This document shows positions 1 through 9,121 of a stretch of 64,000 nucleotides of DNA, piece after piece; within the stretch, counting starts at the first letter, position 1; the number at the start of each line of letters is the position of its first letter. The notes under the pieces were generated by a model. The model did no database searches. It saw only the letters and a list, made by a program, of their open reading frames with translations, and was not told the origin of the DNA. Location: the NCBI GenBank assembly GCA_913056185.1, contig CAJXLV010000014.1, positions 1-64,000 on the forward strand, in the 5' to 3' direction. The DNA is from an uncultured Bacteroidota bacterium. Its GTDB lineage: Bacteria; Bacteroidota; Rhodothermia; Rhodothermales; Salinibacteraceae. A program made the position numbers and the translations under genes.

Positions 1-357
1 AAGAAGTATCTCGGGCCGGACGCAAGTCCACTCCGAGTAGCTGGCGAGATGGCTTCGCCCACCGGGGTGCGGTATCGTCCGCACATGCGGTGTAAACCGC
101 AACGGTGTAACCCGGCGAGTTCGCGTAAGACCTCTTCCAAGAGGCAGGAATGCAGACCCGTGGGATAAGGGCAGAGAAGCCCGCAGGAGAATCTCCCGCG
201 CTTTGCCCCGGAGGCGTACTCTTCGAGCAGCCGGGGGAGAAGTCAAGCTTCTGTACGAGACGGGGCGGGCACGGGCAGGCAATCGCCCGGAGGGCATCCC
301 GGGGTAGCCGCGAACTGCACATCGCCGTTCTCCGGTCCGGTTCCCGCAGGGAGCGAC
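1..357. other. Hairpin-rich non-coding segment, possible group II intron remnant
   Basis: No convincing gene lies here; the only ORF (from 150) is Arg/Ser-rich and runs into the tamB 3' end. Read on the plus strand the segment is a chain of short local hairpins: GTGCGG/CCGCAC around 76-93, a GCGGT stem closed by a GTAA tetraloop around 97-111, and CCTCT/AGAGG around 131-144. The run of adjacent stems, a GNRA-type loop and a GGTGTAA repeat recalls domain I of bacterial group II introns from memory. No reverse transcriptase or domain V follows, so at most it is a fragment. It may equally be another structured RNA or chance. Confidence 0.3.
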
Positions 358-3300
358 TCAATAGGCATACTCAAAAAACAGGTCGAGCCGGAGCGACTCC
401 TGACTGCTCCGGGAGCGCAGCTGCAGAACGTCGGTCAACTGGTACTCCAGCGTCACGTCGGGGATGTAAGCGGTGGACTGCACGCCCGTCTGGGCCGAAG
501 AGGTAAGGACCGGCTGTTCGATGGAAGCGAAGAAGCGGGGGGTGAGGTAGCGGCCCACCGTAAGGTACGAAGCGCCCTCCGTGCGCACCTCCAGCCGCAC
601 CACGTCGAGCCCCAGCTCGCTCGCGGCCAGGTTCTCCACAAAATTGGACGCCTGTCCCAGCGCCACCTGCGTGGCCAGGCTGCCCCCTTCTGAGTCGCCG
701 CTAAAAAGGGCGTCGGCCGGCCGGCCCGTGGCGAGGTACGACAAGATATTGCGCGTGTCCATGGGGGGCTCCGACGAGAGCGTGGGCGAGAGGGTATCCG
801 GGCGCCCCGAGAGGGACAGCGTAATCTGGACCTCCGATTCCTGCGAACCTTGCGCCCGCTGTTCGTACACGGCGGTCAGATCCAGGTACGGCATTGCCGG
901 GTCCCCGTTAAAGGTGAGCGTTCCCTGTGTAATCTGGAACTCCTGCCCAAACTGCCGCAGCGTACTTCGGGCTTCCACCACCTCAATGCTACCGAAGACC
1001 TGCGCGTCTGCGTCGGCTGTCTTCTCCACATCCAGGTCCCCCGTGAACTGTACATTCATCTCGGGGTTGCTCGTCGACCGCAGCCAGGTGTCGCTCTCGA
1101 TCTGCACACCAAGGTCCAGGGCGAGCGCCTGGTAGGCATCGAAGGTGGTGGTATCTGCTGCGCTGAGGCGGAGCCCGAAGCGTTCCTCAAGGGTCAACTG
1201 GTCTTGTGCGCTCAGCGAGACGGGGGCCATGGCCGTACCGCCCTGGGCCAAGGCCTCGGCGTAAAACACATCCGCACGCTGGACCTGCACATTGCCTGTC
1301 AGCACTGGGCGGCGCACAGTGCCCCGGAGCGTCATGCGGCCGTCCACCACCGCGCGGCGGTAGGCCGCGGTGTTAATGGCGAGAAGGTTGGACGCGGTCA
1401 GGGAGAGGTCGTACTCGCCAACTGTGAGCTCCGGAAGCGTAATCAGCCCGTCCGCCCGCAGAATGCCGTCGTTGTCGGTACGGAGACGGGCGTCTTCGAG
1501 CACGAGACGGTTGTCCGATAGTTGCAGGCGGGCGGCCCCGTCGCGGTAGGTAGTTTGGAGGGCGGGCAGATACGCGCCGCCCCCTGAGAGGGACACCGAG
1601 CCGGAGAGGTTGGGGGCGCCGCGCGTGCCCCGAATGGCAACGTCGGCGGTGAGCATGCCGCGCACCGAGCGGAGGGTCGCGGGGTCGAAAAAGGGGTCGA
1701 TCCAGTCGACGGGGAGGCGGTCGGTGGTGGCGTTGAGGCGGACAGGGGCGCTGGCAAGGTCGACGGGCGTGGAGGCCTGGAGCCGTAGATCCGTCGGCAC
1801 TGCGCCGTTCACGACGAGTGCGCGGCCGTTCGTGTGCGTGAATTGGCCGTCCAGGCGGGCTCGCAGGTCGTCGTAGCCGGCAGACAGGCGAAGGGTGCCG
1901 ACCTCGCGGCCCTCGGATTGAAGCTGAAGCCGGAGGTTGCTGTTGAGCGTAGGAGCGGCGGCGGTGCCCCGGAGCTGGGCCTCTGCCGTCACGGTGCCGG
2001 TGAGGTCGCCAAGCCCCAGCAGTGGCGTAATGCCCTCCAGCCGCACCCCCGAAAGAGACGCCTCGAGGTGTTGTGTGCCGGTCGGCGCCACCACGCCATC
2101 GAGCCGCATCCGTTGCGCACCGCTTGTCAGACGGAGGTCGTCCACGCGGTAGGCGTCGCCCACGGTAAAGGCCGTGGTCTCGTGCAGCGTCCACAGATCC
2201 GGCCCCAACTGTGCCTGGAGGGCGCGTAGCCGAATTTTGACCGGGAGAGTGGCAGGGGTCACCATCGCGTTCAGCTCTATCCGGTGCGTCTCGTCAAGAC
2301 GGAGAGTCGTGGCGACAGACGCCGTGGTGCCGTCGTAGGTGGCGTCCAGCTGCGTGCGGCTGGCCGTAAGGCCGACGGCAGACAGGTACCCGGCCTCCCC
2401 CTGTACGGCCAGCTGGTCCAAGAGCTGCGAGGTGCCGCGTTGTCCCCGAAATGTGGCCGAGACGTCGCTCAGACGAATGTCGTTGTACAGGAGCCCGTTC
2501 AGCGCCAGCGTTCCGTCAAACCGCTGCGTCCGCCCGGTCCCGTAAACATGTGCACGGGCGGTGGCGCTTCGCAGCTGCAGCCGGGGCGTCCCGAGCAGAG
2601 GCCGGAGGGGGGCCGCATCGGCAACCGTCACCTGCACGTCGAAGTCGGACGTCCCCGCCCCCGGCGTCAGCGCAAGGGGGCCGTGTCCGCGCAGCGTGCC
2701 GGCGTTGGAGCGGAGCGCAAGCGTATCGGCGCGGAAAAGGCCGCGGTCGAAGCGGCCGGCGACGGACACTGTATCGAGGCGGAGCGAGCCGACGCGTGCA
2801 GAGGTGGCCGCAATCCGGGCCGAGGCAGTGAGCGTGCGGGGCGTGGTGCCGCGCCCGTCTACCGACCAGCGGACGGCCTGCAGGCGCGCCCGGAGCGAGT
2901 CGAGCCCAGCGAGCGCACTTACGTCCACGGAGTCTGCACGACCGCGAAACGCATAGGTGGGCTGCGCGCTGAGGCTGTCGAGGTGCCCGCGGAATTGCAC
3001 CGTTCCCCCGCTCCCGGTTGCATACCCGCGGGTCTGAAGCCGCCCGTCGGCCGCCACAACCGACAAGCGCCCCTTCGAAACCTCGGCCTGGTTGATGGTA
3101 GAGCCCTTGAGGGCGAGTCCTGCGTCGAGGCGCAGGCTCGGTCCTTGCGTCCCGCGCCCTGTGAGGCGAAGCGTGCCGGACGCGCCGGTGGAAAGGCCGG
3201 GGAGGCCCGCGAGGGCGCCCACGTCCAGGTTCTCAAACGTGCCCTCGGAGAGCCGGTAGGTGGGCGTTGGGCCGAAGGGGCGAGCCGTGAGCGCGAGGTC

Positions 3301-5529
3301 CATCCCGCCCTCAGGGGTGCTGAGCGCAAGGGTCGACCGCACTGTGCGATCCCGCACCGCAGCGTCCAGCGTGGCCTCAGAAATCCGCTGGCGGTTCAGG
3401 CGCGAGTCGTCCAGTGTGAGGCGCACGGTTGCCTGGAGGGCGGCCGGCGTGGTGCCGCGCAGCTGGCCCGAGAGCGTGCCCTGCAGGGCACTCGACTGGG
3501 TCGTGTCTCCCAGAAACGGTCCAATGTCGAACGCTCGGAACCGGGCCTCCGTGAGCGCTACGGACGGCACGTCGGCGAACGGCTGTCCGCGGGCCGACAG
3601 CGTCCACTGGCTTCCGTTCAGCGTGGCGGAGGCCTCCGTGCGCGCCTGCCCGTCGGACAGGGTGGTGCGGGCGGTGAACGACGACAGGCGGTGGGGGCCG
3701 TACTGGGCGTCCTGCACGGCAAGCAGGCCCTGCGCCTCCGTGGCCGTCGCCGAAAACCCCTGCCCACTGCCCGTGAGGGTGGCCGAGACCCGGCTCGCGG
3801 TCGTATCCCCCAGCAGGGCCGCCACGTCCACGCCCTCCAGGCGCCCCGTTTCCAGCGCAAACCGCTCCGTGCCGTCGAGGGCCGCGTGCCCGGCGAGCCG
3901 CATCCGGCCGGTTGGGAAGCGGAGCGTGGCGTCAGCGTCCAGGCGGTCGGGGGCGAGGGTGCCCGACACCCGCCCGGACGCAATGGGCTGGGCATTCAGC
4001 CGCGCGTCCGAGAGCGTCGCGTCCACGGCGTAGCGGGCCGTGTCCGTCGCCATCGATCGCCCCGTAATCTGCACAGTGGACGTGAGGCGGCCCTCCACCC
4101 CCGCGTTCGGCGCCAGGGCGGCCAGCGACAGGTCGCGCACCCGGGCGGTCAGGTCCATCGACGGAGCCGCGTCGAACGGGCGCGCCGTGCCGTCCACTGC
4201 CAGGGCCACCTCGTTGACGGTGCCGGCCAGGGCCACCGAGGCAGTGCCCGCCTCCACTGCCGACCGCAGCGTGAGGGCCGAGGCCTGCACGCCGTAGAGG
4301 CGGCTGGTGTCCACCTGCGCGGTGACGGTGCCGTTCAGGGCGTCGAGCGCAGGGCCTTCGAGCGCGCCCTGCAGGGTTGCCGTTAGGGACGGGGCGGCGT
4401 CTGGGGGGCCGAGCAGGCTGGTCGAAAAGTCGCGCAGGGTAGCGTCCACGGCGTAGTGGAGCGGAGGCGCCCCGGGCGGCCTTTGGAGGCGGGGAGTGGC
4501 GGTTGCCGTGGCTGCGAGGCGCCCCCCACGGCGTCCCTCCGCGGTGGCGCGCAGTGTGAGGCGCTGGCCGGAGCCGGTGAGGCGGGCATCGAGCGCGAGC
4601 GCCTCGTCCGGGTCTACGGCGAGTGCGGGCACAAACGCCGAGAGGTCTCCCAGCACCAGTGGATCAGCCTGCAGGGACAGGGCCACGTCGTTGAGCGTGT
4701 CGTGGGGGCCCAGCGGGAGGCGGGCAGTGCCGCGGCCCGCCACGTCGCTCCGCGGAGAAGTGAGCCGGAGCGTGTCCAGGTCCAGCCGGCGATCCGAGAG
4801 GGCTGCGCGCGCCGCCAGCCGGAGGGTCGACGTATCGGCCGGGAGGTGCGCCCGCAGGCCGAGGGTGTCGAGGCGTCCTTCAAGCGTGGGGCCGAGCCGG
4901 AGGGCCCGGGCGCGCACGCGGAGGTCCCGAATGTGGGCAGTGGAGTCGCGCCCCCCGGCGTAAAACTGCGCCGCAAACCGGCCCTCCGCCACCCGCACCC
5001 GATCAATCCGGATCGGTCGTCCCGCGCTCGTATCGTCCGGGGCCGTGGTCGTGTTGCCCGCGAGGGCCCGCGCCCAATCCCAGGTCGAGTCGGCCGCCTG
5101 CCGCAGGGTGAGCGACGGGCCGTGCACGGAGATGGCCGACAGGTGCAGGCGTCCGCGCAGCAGGGCGCCCAGACGGTACGACACCGCGAGCGTATCGACG
5201 TGTGCCATCGACACGGCGGTGCCCGTTGCGCTGTCGGGGCGGGTGAGCGACACGCCGGTGAGGCGCAGCGAGCGGACCCAGGAGCCGGAGGCCCGCTCTA
5301 CGGTCAGGGTCGTGTTGGGGACCGGGTTGGCCTGCCGGGCCAGCAACTGCGCCGCCGCAGTCGCCCCCGTCTCCGTCTGCAGCACGAGCAGGAGGAGGCC
5401 TGTGCCCAGCAGAAGCGCCCCCACCAGCCCGCCGAGCCCCCACGCTGCCCACCGGGCCCAGCGCCGCAGGCGCGACGGGGGAGGCGCGTCGGGCAATGAG
5501 GAACCGGAAGGGACAGGGCCAGAAGACAC
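358..5529 (-). CDS. tamB: TamB-type translocation and assembly module protein
   Basis: A 1723-residue AsmA/TamB-like protein that spans the envelope from an N-terminal inner-membrane anchor (hydrophobic stretch about residues 28-50) to the outer membrane. The long middle is monotonous beta-rich sequence with recurring 'D..L..S..G..G' patterns, expected of the hydrophobic beta-groove thought to move lipids or assist outer-membrane protein assembly. The last roughly 350 residues look like the conserved TamB domain (DUF490), and the chain ends in an aromatic residue, as in the family. It starts only 39 bp downstream of the TamA-like gene, so the two are probably co-transcribed. E. coli TamB is about 1260 residues, so this one is long, as in many Bacteroidota-like genomes. 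Function is by family; the client is unknown. Confidence 0.88.
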   Translation of the reverse strand: MSSGPVPSGSSLPDAPPPSRLRRWARWAAWGLGGLVGALLLGTGLLLLVLQTETGATAAAQLLARQANPVPNTTLTVERASGSWVRSLRLTGVSLTRPDSATGTAVSMAHVDTLAVSYRLGALLRGRLHLSAISVHGPSLTLRQAADSTWDWARALAGNTTTAPDDTSAGRPIRIDRVRVAEGRFAAQFYAGGRDSTAHIRDLRVRARALRLGPTLEGRLDTLGLRAHLPADTSTLRLAARAALSDRRLDLDTLRLTSPRSDVAGRGTARLPLGPHDTLNDVALSLQADPLVLGDLSAFVPALAVDPDEALALDARLTGSGQRLTLRATAEGRRGGRLAATATATPRLQRPPGAPPLHYAVDATLRDFSTSLLGPPDAAPSLTATLQGALEGPALDALNGTVTAQVDTSRLYGVQASALTLRSAVEAGTASVALAGTVNEVALAVDGTARPFDAAPSMDLTARVRDLSLAALAPNAGVEGRLTSTVQITGRSMATDTARYAVDATLSDARLNAQPIASGRVSGTLAPDRLDADATLRFPTGRMRLAGHAALDGTERFALETGRLEGVDVAALLGDTTASRVSATLTGSGQGFSATATEAQGLLAVQDAQYGPHRLSSFTARTTLSDGQARTEASATLNGSQWTLSARGQPFADVPSVALTEARFRAFDIGPFLGDTTQSSALQGTLSGQLRGTTPAALQATVRLTLDDSRLNRQRISEATLDAAVRDRTVRSTLALSTPEGGMDLALTARPFGPTPTYRLSEGTFENLDVGALAGLPGLSTGASGTLRLTGRGTQGPSLRLDAGLALKGSTINQAEVSKGRLSVVAADGRLQTRGYATGSGGTVQFRGHLDSLSAQPTYAFRGRADSVDVSALAGLDSLRARLQAVRWSVDGRGTTPRTLTASARIAATSARVGSLRLDTVSVAGRFDRGLFRADTLALRSNAGTLRGHGPLALTPGAGTSDFDVQVTVADAAPLRPLLGTPRLQLRSATARAHVYGTGRTQRFDGTLALNGLLYNDIRLSDVSATFRGQRGTSQLLDQLAVQGEAGYLSAVGLTASRTQLDATYDGTTASVATTLRLDETHRIELNAMVTPATLPVKIRLRALQAQLGPDLWTLHETTAFTVGDAYRVDDLRLTSGAQRMRLDGVVAPTGTQHLEASLSGVRLEGITPLLGLGDLTGTVTAEAQLRGTAAAPTLNSNLRLQLQSEGREVGTLRLSAGYDDLRARLDGQFTHTNGRALVVNGAVPTDLRLQASTPVDLASAPVRLNATTDRLPVDWIDPFFDPATLRSVRGMLTADVAIRGTRGAPNLSGSVSLSGGGAYLPALQTTYRDGAARLQLSDNRLVLEDARLRTDNDGILRADGLITLPELTVGEYDLSLTASNLLAINTAAYRRAVVDGRMTLRGTVRRPVLTGNVQVQRADVFYAEALAQGGTAMAPVSLSAQDQLTLEERFGLRLSAADTTTFDAYQALALDLGVQIESDTWLRSTSNPEMNVQFTGDLDVEKTADADAQVFGSIEVVEARSTLRQFGQEFQITQGTLTFNGDPAMPYLDLTAVYEQRAQGSQESEVQITLSLSGRPDTLSPTLSSEPPMDTRNILSYLATGRPADALFSGDSEGGSLATQVALGQASNFVENLAASELGLDVVRLEVRTEGASYLTVGRYLTPRFFASIEQPVLTSSAQTGVQSTAYIPDVTLEYQLTDVLQLRSRSSQESLRLDLFFEYAY

Positions 5530-5568
5530 AGCACAGGGGGCGTAGGAAGCAGAACGCGCAGGAGACGA

Positions 5569-7854
5569 TCAGAACGACCGCCCGATGCCGAAATGAAGCC
5601 GGAAGCGCCGGAGGCCCCGGGTGTCGACCTCCGAGAGGGGGCGCGGCGGATCGTTGGTGACAGCGCGCCCCACGTCGCCCGCCGAACGCAGGTCCAGGGC
5701 GTCGGGCGTCAGCTTGTAGGCCAGGTCGATGCGCAGAAAGCCGAACGGCGTCCGGTAGCGGAGCCCGGCGCCGGTCCCGATCAGCAGTTGCGAAGCCTCC
5801 GTGCCCACCGGCGTTCCGTCCGGCCCTGGCACCACCCCCGAGAGGCCCGGCGGCGGCGTCAGGTCCAGTTCGCCGGGGCTCAGCCAGGCGGCATCGAGGA
5901 AGGCAGCTGTGCGCCAGCTCGGCCCGAGGCCGGGAAGCGGGAAGCGCGCCTCCAGGCTGGCCCCGATCTTGGTGCGGGCCCCGAGGGGGCGATACACGAA
6001 TCCGTCGTCAATCAGGGGCGATTCCCGGAGCACCTTTCCGCCCGCAAGGCGCGAGGACCATCCGCGCACGTCGCTTCCGCCGCCCGCGTACAGGAGGTAG
6101 TCCGAAAAGCGATTCTGGTAGACGCGATTGCGTTGAAGGGCGGCATCGGACGGGTTGGGGGGCAGCGTAAGGTTGTCTCGGCTTTCGTCAAACGGCCGGA
6201 GGGCGCCCACAAACGCACGACCGGCCAGCTCCACGTAGTTGGACAGCGGAAGGTACCCGCTCAGCTCCGCCCCCAGTTCCACAAACTCGACCCCGGATTC
6301 GAAGAAGTAGCCCCCGACCTGCACCGTGGGCCGAAAGATGTACCCCTGGCTGGGATTGATAAAATCGTCGGCGTCCCCGAACGTCCCGTTCAGCGTAAAC
6401 ACGCTTTTGTTAAACAGGTCGTCGCCCGTTTGCAGGGACGGGGCGGGAGAGACCGGCGTCGTGGGGGCCGTGCTCAGGTATTGCCGCGTACGAGCAAACG
6501 AGTGTCGCAGCGAAAGCGTTCGATAGGGCAAGAGGTCGTACACGAGAGACGAGTTGAGGCCGTACTGCCGCTCGTTCAGATCGAGAGGCCGGTCCGGGTT
6601 GGGGGCGAGGGCCGGGTTCAAGCGCTCTTGGGCAAAGGGGGAGAGCGAGCCGGAGAGGTCTTCCGAAAAGAGGTATGGCTGCCGGAGCGTGACCGAGGCA
6701 CGGAACGTGCGGCGTAGCTCCTGGGACGAGGAGCGGGTTAGAAACCCCGGGAGGAATGCCGGCGGATTTTCGGGGAGTCCGGTCTCGGCCGTCACACTTG
6801 CGATGAACGTGCGCGCATCGCCATAGAAATTCCGATGCCGCCAGCTGCCCTCCGCCGTCGCCCCCGATTGCGTATCGTACCCGATCTGTCCGGAGAGGGC
6901 TCGGAGATTGGTCTCGCGAACCCGGTAGCGGATGCGCACGGTGCTGTCGCGAGGCTGTGTGGGCACGTCGGCCAGGGCCACGCGGAAAAGGTTGAGGTCG
7001 AACAGTTTTCGCTGGCCCTCCGTGATGGCGGCGGCGGAGAACCGGTCGCCCACGGCAAAGGGCAGTTCGCGGAGAATGACCGATCGGTCCACCGCAGCAT
7101 TGCCCTCTACGTCCACCGCAGACACCACCGTTTCGGGCCCGGCGTCCACCAGAAAGCGGAGGTCGGCCGCGTACCGGGCCGTGTCCACCGCCGCCTTCGA
7201 CTGCACCTGCGCGAACGCGAAGCCCCGATTGCGGAGCCAGGACTGTACCTGTTCGGCAAGCTGGGTGCGCTTGAACTCGGTGTACCGGCCCTGGGCCTGC
7301 AGGGTGGAGCGACGGTAGCGCATCCAGTCGTCCCGAACCGCCGGGGCCAAGGTGTTCGCAAGCGGAGCTGTGCCGTCGGCATTGAGGAACGCCGTGTCGC
7401 GAATATTGAGGGACGGGCCCTCGCGGATGCGAAAAATCACATGGATCCGGTTGTGCGTTGAGTCGAGTTGAGACGCGGGATAATCAATATCCGGCGTGGG
7501 AAACCCATTCTGGCGGTAGAACTGGCGCAGGCGCACCACATCTTTTTGGAGCGTGACGGGGCTAAACAGCACCTGCCGCTCTGAGAGGCCGGGAAGGAAC
7601 GAAAATGTGTTGCGGAGGCGTCCCCAGAAGCCCGGGGCATCTGTCGCAATCTGTTCGCGGAGGCGGTCGGTCGTGAAGGTTTGCGAATCGACGAACCGGA
7701 AGGAAAGGGCCTGCACGGTCGTGCGCTCGTTGACGTAGCGGAGCGGAGCCTGCGCCCGGGTGGGGCCCGCCCCGGCCCCGCTGCCGACGAGGAGCACCCC
7801 CAACAAGACAGCCGCATGGCGCCAGGCGGGGGAGAAGACAGACGAGCGTGCCAT
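5569..7854 (-). CDS. tamA: TamA/BamA-like Omp85 outer-membrane assembly protein
   Basis: A 761-residue Omp85-superfamily protein. I chose the ATG at 7854 because it gives a signal peptide (residues 1-36, ending in a TRAQA site); the frame stays open to 7977, but the extra 41 residues are Arg/Pro-rich. Roughly residues 40-350 carry POTRA-type repeats with GxV/GN motifs, followed by a 16-strand-type beta-barrel ending in ...FGIGRSF, a classic C-terminal aromatic insertion signal. The next gene is tamB, so this is more likely the TamA partner than the essential BamA. BamA itself or a generic surface-antigen (D15) protein cannot be excluded. The gene upstream encodes a YihY membrane protein. Confidence 0.85.
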   Translation of the reverse strand: MARSSVFSPAWRHAAVLLGVLLVGSGAGAGPTRAQAPLRYVNERTTVQALSFRFVDSQTFTTDRLREQIATDAPGFWGRLRNTFSFLPGLSERQVLFSPVTLQKDVVRLRQFYRQNGFPTPDIDYPASQLDSTHNRIHVIFRIREGPSLNIRDTAFLNADGTAPLANTLAPAVRDDWMRYRRSTLQAQGRYTEFKRTQLAEQVQSWLRNRGFAFAQVQSKAAVDTARYAADLRFLVDAGPETVVSAVDVEGNAAVDRSVILRELPFAVGDRFSAAAITEGQRKLFDLNLFRVALADVPTQPRDSTVRIRYRVRETNLRALSGQIGYDTQSGATAEGSWRHRNFYGDARTFIASVTAETGLPENPPAFLPGFLTRSSSQELRRTFRASVTLRQPYLFSEDLSGSLSPFAQERLNPALAPNPDRPLDLNERQYGLNSSLVYDLLPYRTLSLRHSFARTRQYLSTAPTTPVSPAPSLQTGDDLFNKSVFTLNGTFGDADDFINPSQGYIFRPTVQVGGYFFESGVEFVELGAELSGYLPLSNYVELAGRAFVGALRPFDESRDNLTLPPNPSDAALQRNRVYQNRFSDYLLYAGGGSDVRGWSSRLAGGKVLRESPLIDDGFVYRPLGARTKIGASLEARFPLPGLGPSWRTAAFLDAAWLSPGELDLTPPPGLSGVVPGPDGTPVGTEASQLLIGTGAGLRYRTPFGFLRIDLAYKLTPDALDLRSAGDVGRAVTNDPPRPLSEVDTRGLRRFRLHFGIGRSF

Positions 7855-7973
7855 GGACACGGAGGCGTGAAGAGTAGTGAGAGAGACCGTGCGGAGCGGC
7901 AGAGGCGTCCTGTGGACACGGCCGCCGTGCGCACTGCCGGGCAGGCACCGTCCGCGGCAAGGGGGGCGCGCCC

Positions 7974-9029
7974 TCACAGCGCAGAGGGCGAAGAAAAAGG
8001 CCTCGACGCGTCCGGGGACGACTCGTCGGGCGAGGAGGAGCGATCGGCAGGAGGGCCGTCCCCCGCATCCTGCGTCAGGGCGCGTAGCTCAGGGGCCAGG
8101 TCGGTGCCCGGCAGTTGCCCGGCCGTCACGTGTCGATGTTCGCGCAGAGACGCCACGATGGCGCCAATCATGAGCACCACGCCAGAAAAGTACACCCAGA
8201 ACACGAATGCCACAATCAGCCCAAAGGTGCTGCCCAGCGCCTCCGTGCCGGTGCCGTAGCCCACGTACGTCGCGTAATAGGTGAATACCTGCTTGGCCGT
8301 TTCCCACAGCAGGGCCGCGATCACCGCTCCTGCCAGCGCGCTCTGTGGGCGTGGCGGCGGCTTGGGCACCAGGTAGTACAGCTGGAAGAACATGGCCGTT
8401 GTGAGAAGGAGGGGCAAAAGTAGACCTGTGGCCCACACCGCACGTTCCCACAGCCACTGCGCCCACCACTCCGGCCCAATGATCTGTCCGATGAGTACAT
8501 CGTTGACAAATGGAGGCAGGGACACCGACAGGCCCACGGTGAGCAAAAAAAGGCCGCCGACCTGGATCACCATCCGAATGTCGAAGAGGTAGCCCCGCAG
8601 GAGCGAGCGCTGTTGGTGCCACGTCTGCTCAAACGCATTGCTCACTGCGATGCGCAAGGTGATAAACAGCGACATGGCCGAAAGGAACAGCCCAAGGCCC
8701 CCAATGCCCACGATGGTGGCACTGGCATTTTGGAGCTGTGTCAGAAAGTCAATCAACTGCTGGCTCTGACTGCCCGGCAGCAATTCCCGGATGAACCGCG
8801 TCACGGCCGCAAATGCATCCTCCCCCTGCAAGATGCGTCCGATAATGCCGGTGGCCAGGATCACGATGGGCACGATGGTCACAAGCGCCTTAAACGCGAT
8901 GGCCTGTGCCCACAGAAAGACATTCTTTTCCGACAGCTCCAGGTACAGCCCGATGCTGTAGTACTTGAGGCCCGTCCACAGCCCCGCCAGGGTGCGTTGA
9001 AGGGGATAGGGAAGCTCAAGCCGATTCAT
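7974..9029 (-). CDS. YihY/virulence factor BrkB family membrane protein
   Basis: A 351-residue polytopic inner-membrane protein of the YihY/BrkB family, once annotated as ribonuclease BN. The ATG at 9029 starts a short amphipathic N-terminus, then about six membrane segments including the family-typical stretch around 'KALVTIVPIVI' and, near residue 265, 'STFGLIVAFVFWVYFSGVVLM'-like sequence (partial quote). The last 50 residues are a hydrophilic, Ser/Asp-rich cytoplasmic tail. The frame is open to 9599 but upstream sequence is not protein-like. No nuclease residues are visible, and the RNase BN name is known to be wrong for this family; the substrate is unknown. It lies 119 bp upstream of tamA in a same-strand run of envelope genes. 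Confidence 0.85.
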   Translation of the reverse strand: MNRLELPYPLQRTLAGLWTGLKYYSIGLYLELSEKNVFLWAQAIAFKALVTIVPIVILATGIIGRILQGEDAFAAVTRFIRELLPGSQSQQLIDFLTQLQNASATIVGIGGLGLFLSAMSLFITLRIAVSNAFEQTWHQQRSLLRGYLFDIRMVIQVGGLFLLTVGLSVSLPPFVNDVLIGQIIGPEWWAQWLWERAVWATGLLLPLLLTTAMFFQLYYLVPKPPPRPQSALAGAVIAALLWETAKQVFTYYATYVGYGTGTEALGSTFGLIVAFVFWVYFSGVVLMIGAIVASLREHRHVTAGQLPGTDLAPELRALTQDAGDGPPADRSSSPDESSPDASRPFSSPSAL

Positions 9030-9121
9030 AGAGGCCGGGACAGGGTGCTGGGGAGGACCAGACAGGTACGGCCATTGTACCTTTTGCGGCGGGGCGGTGA
9101 TTCCTGTGCGCCGAGGGAGGA

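Noticed and set aside
2284-4386. 700-codon plus-strand ORF inside tamB
   Set aside because: Arg/Gly-rich shadow frame of tamB with no recognisable domain.
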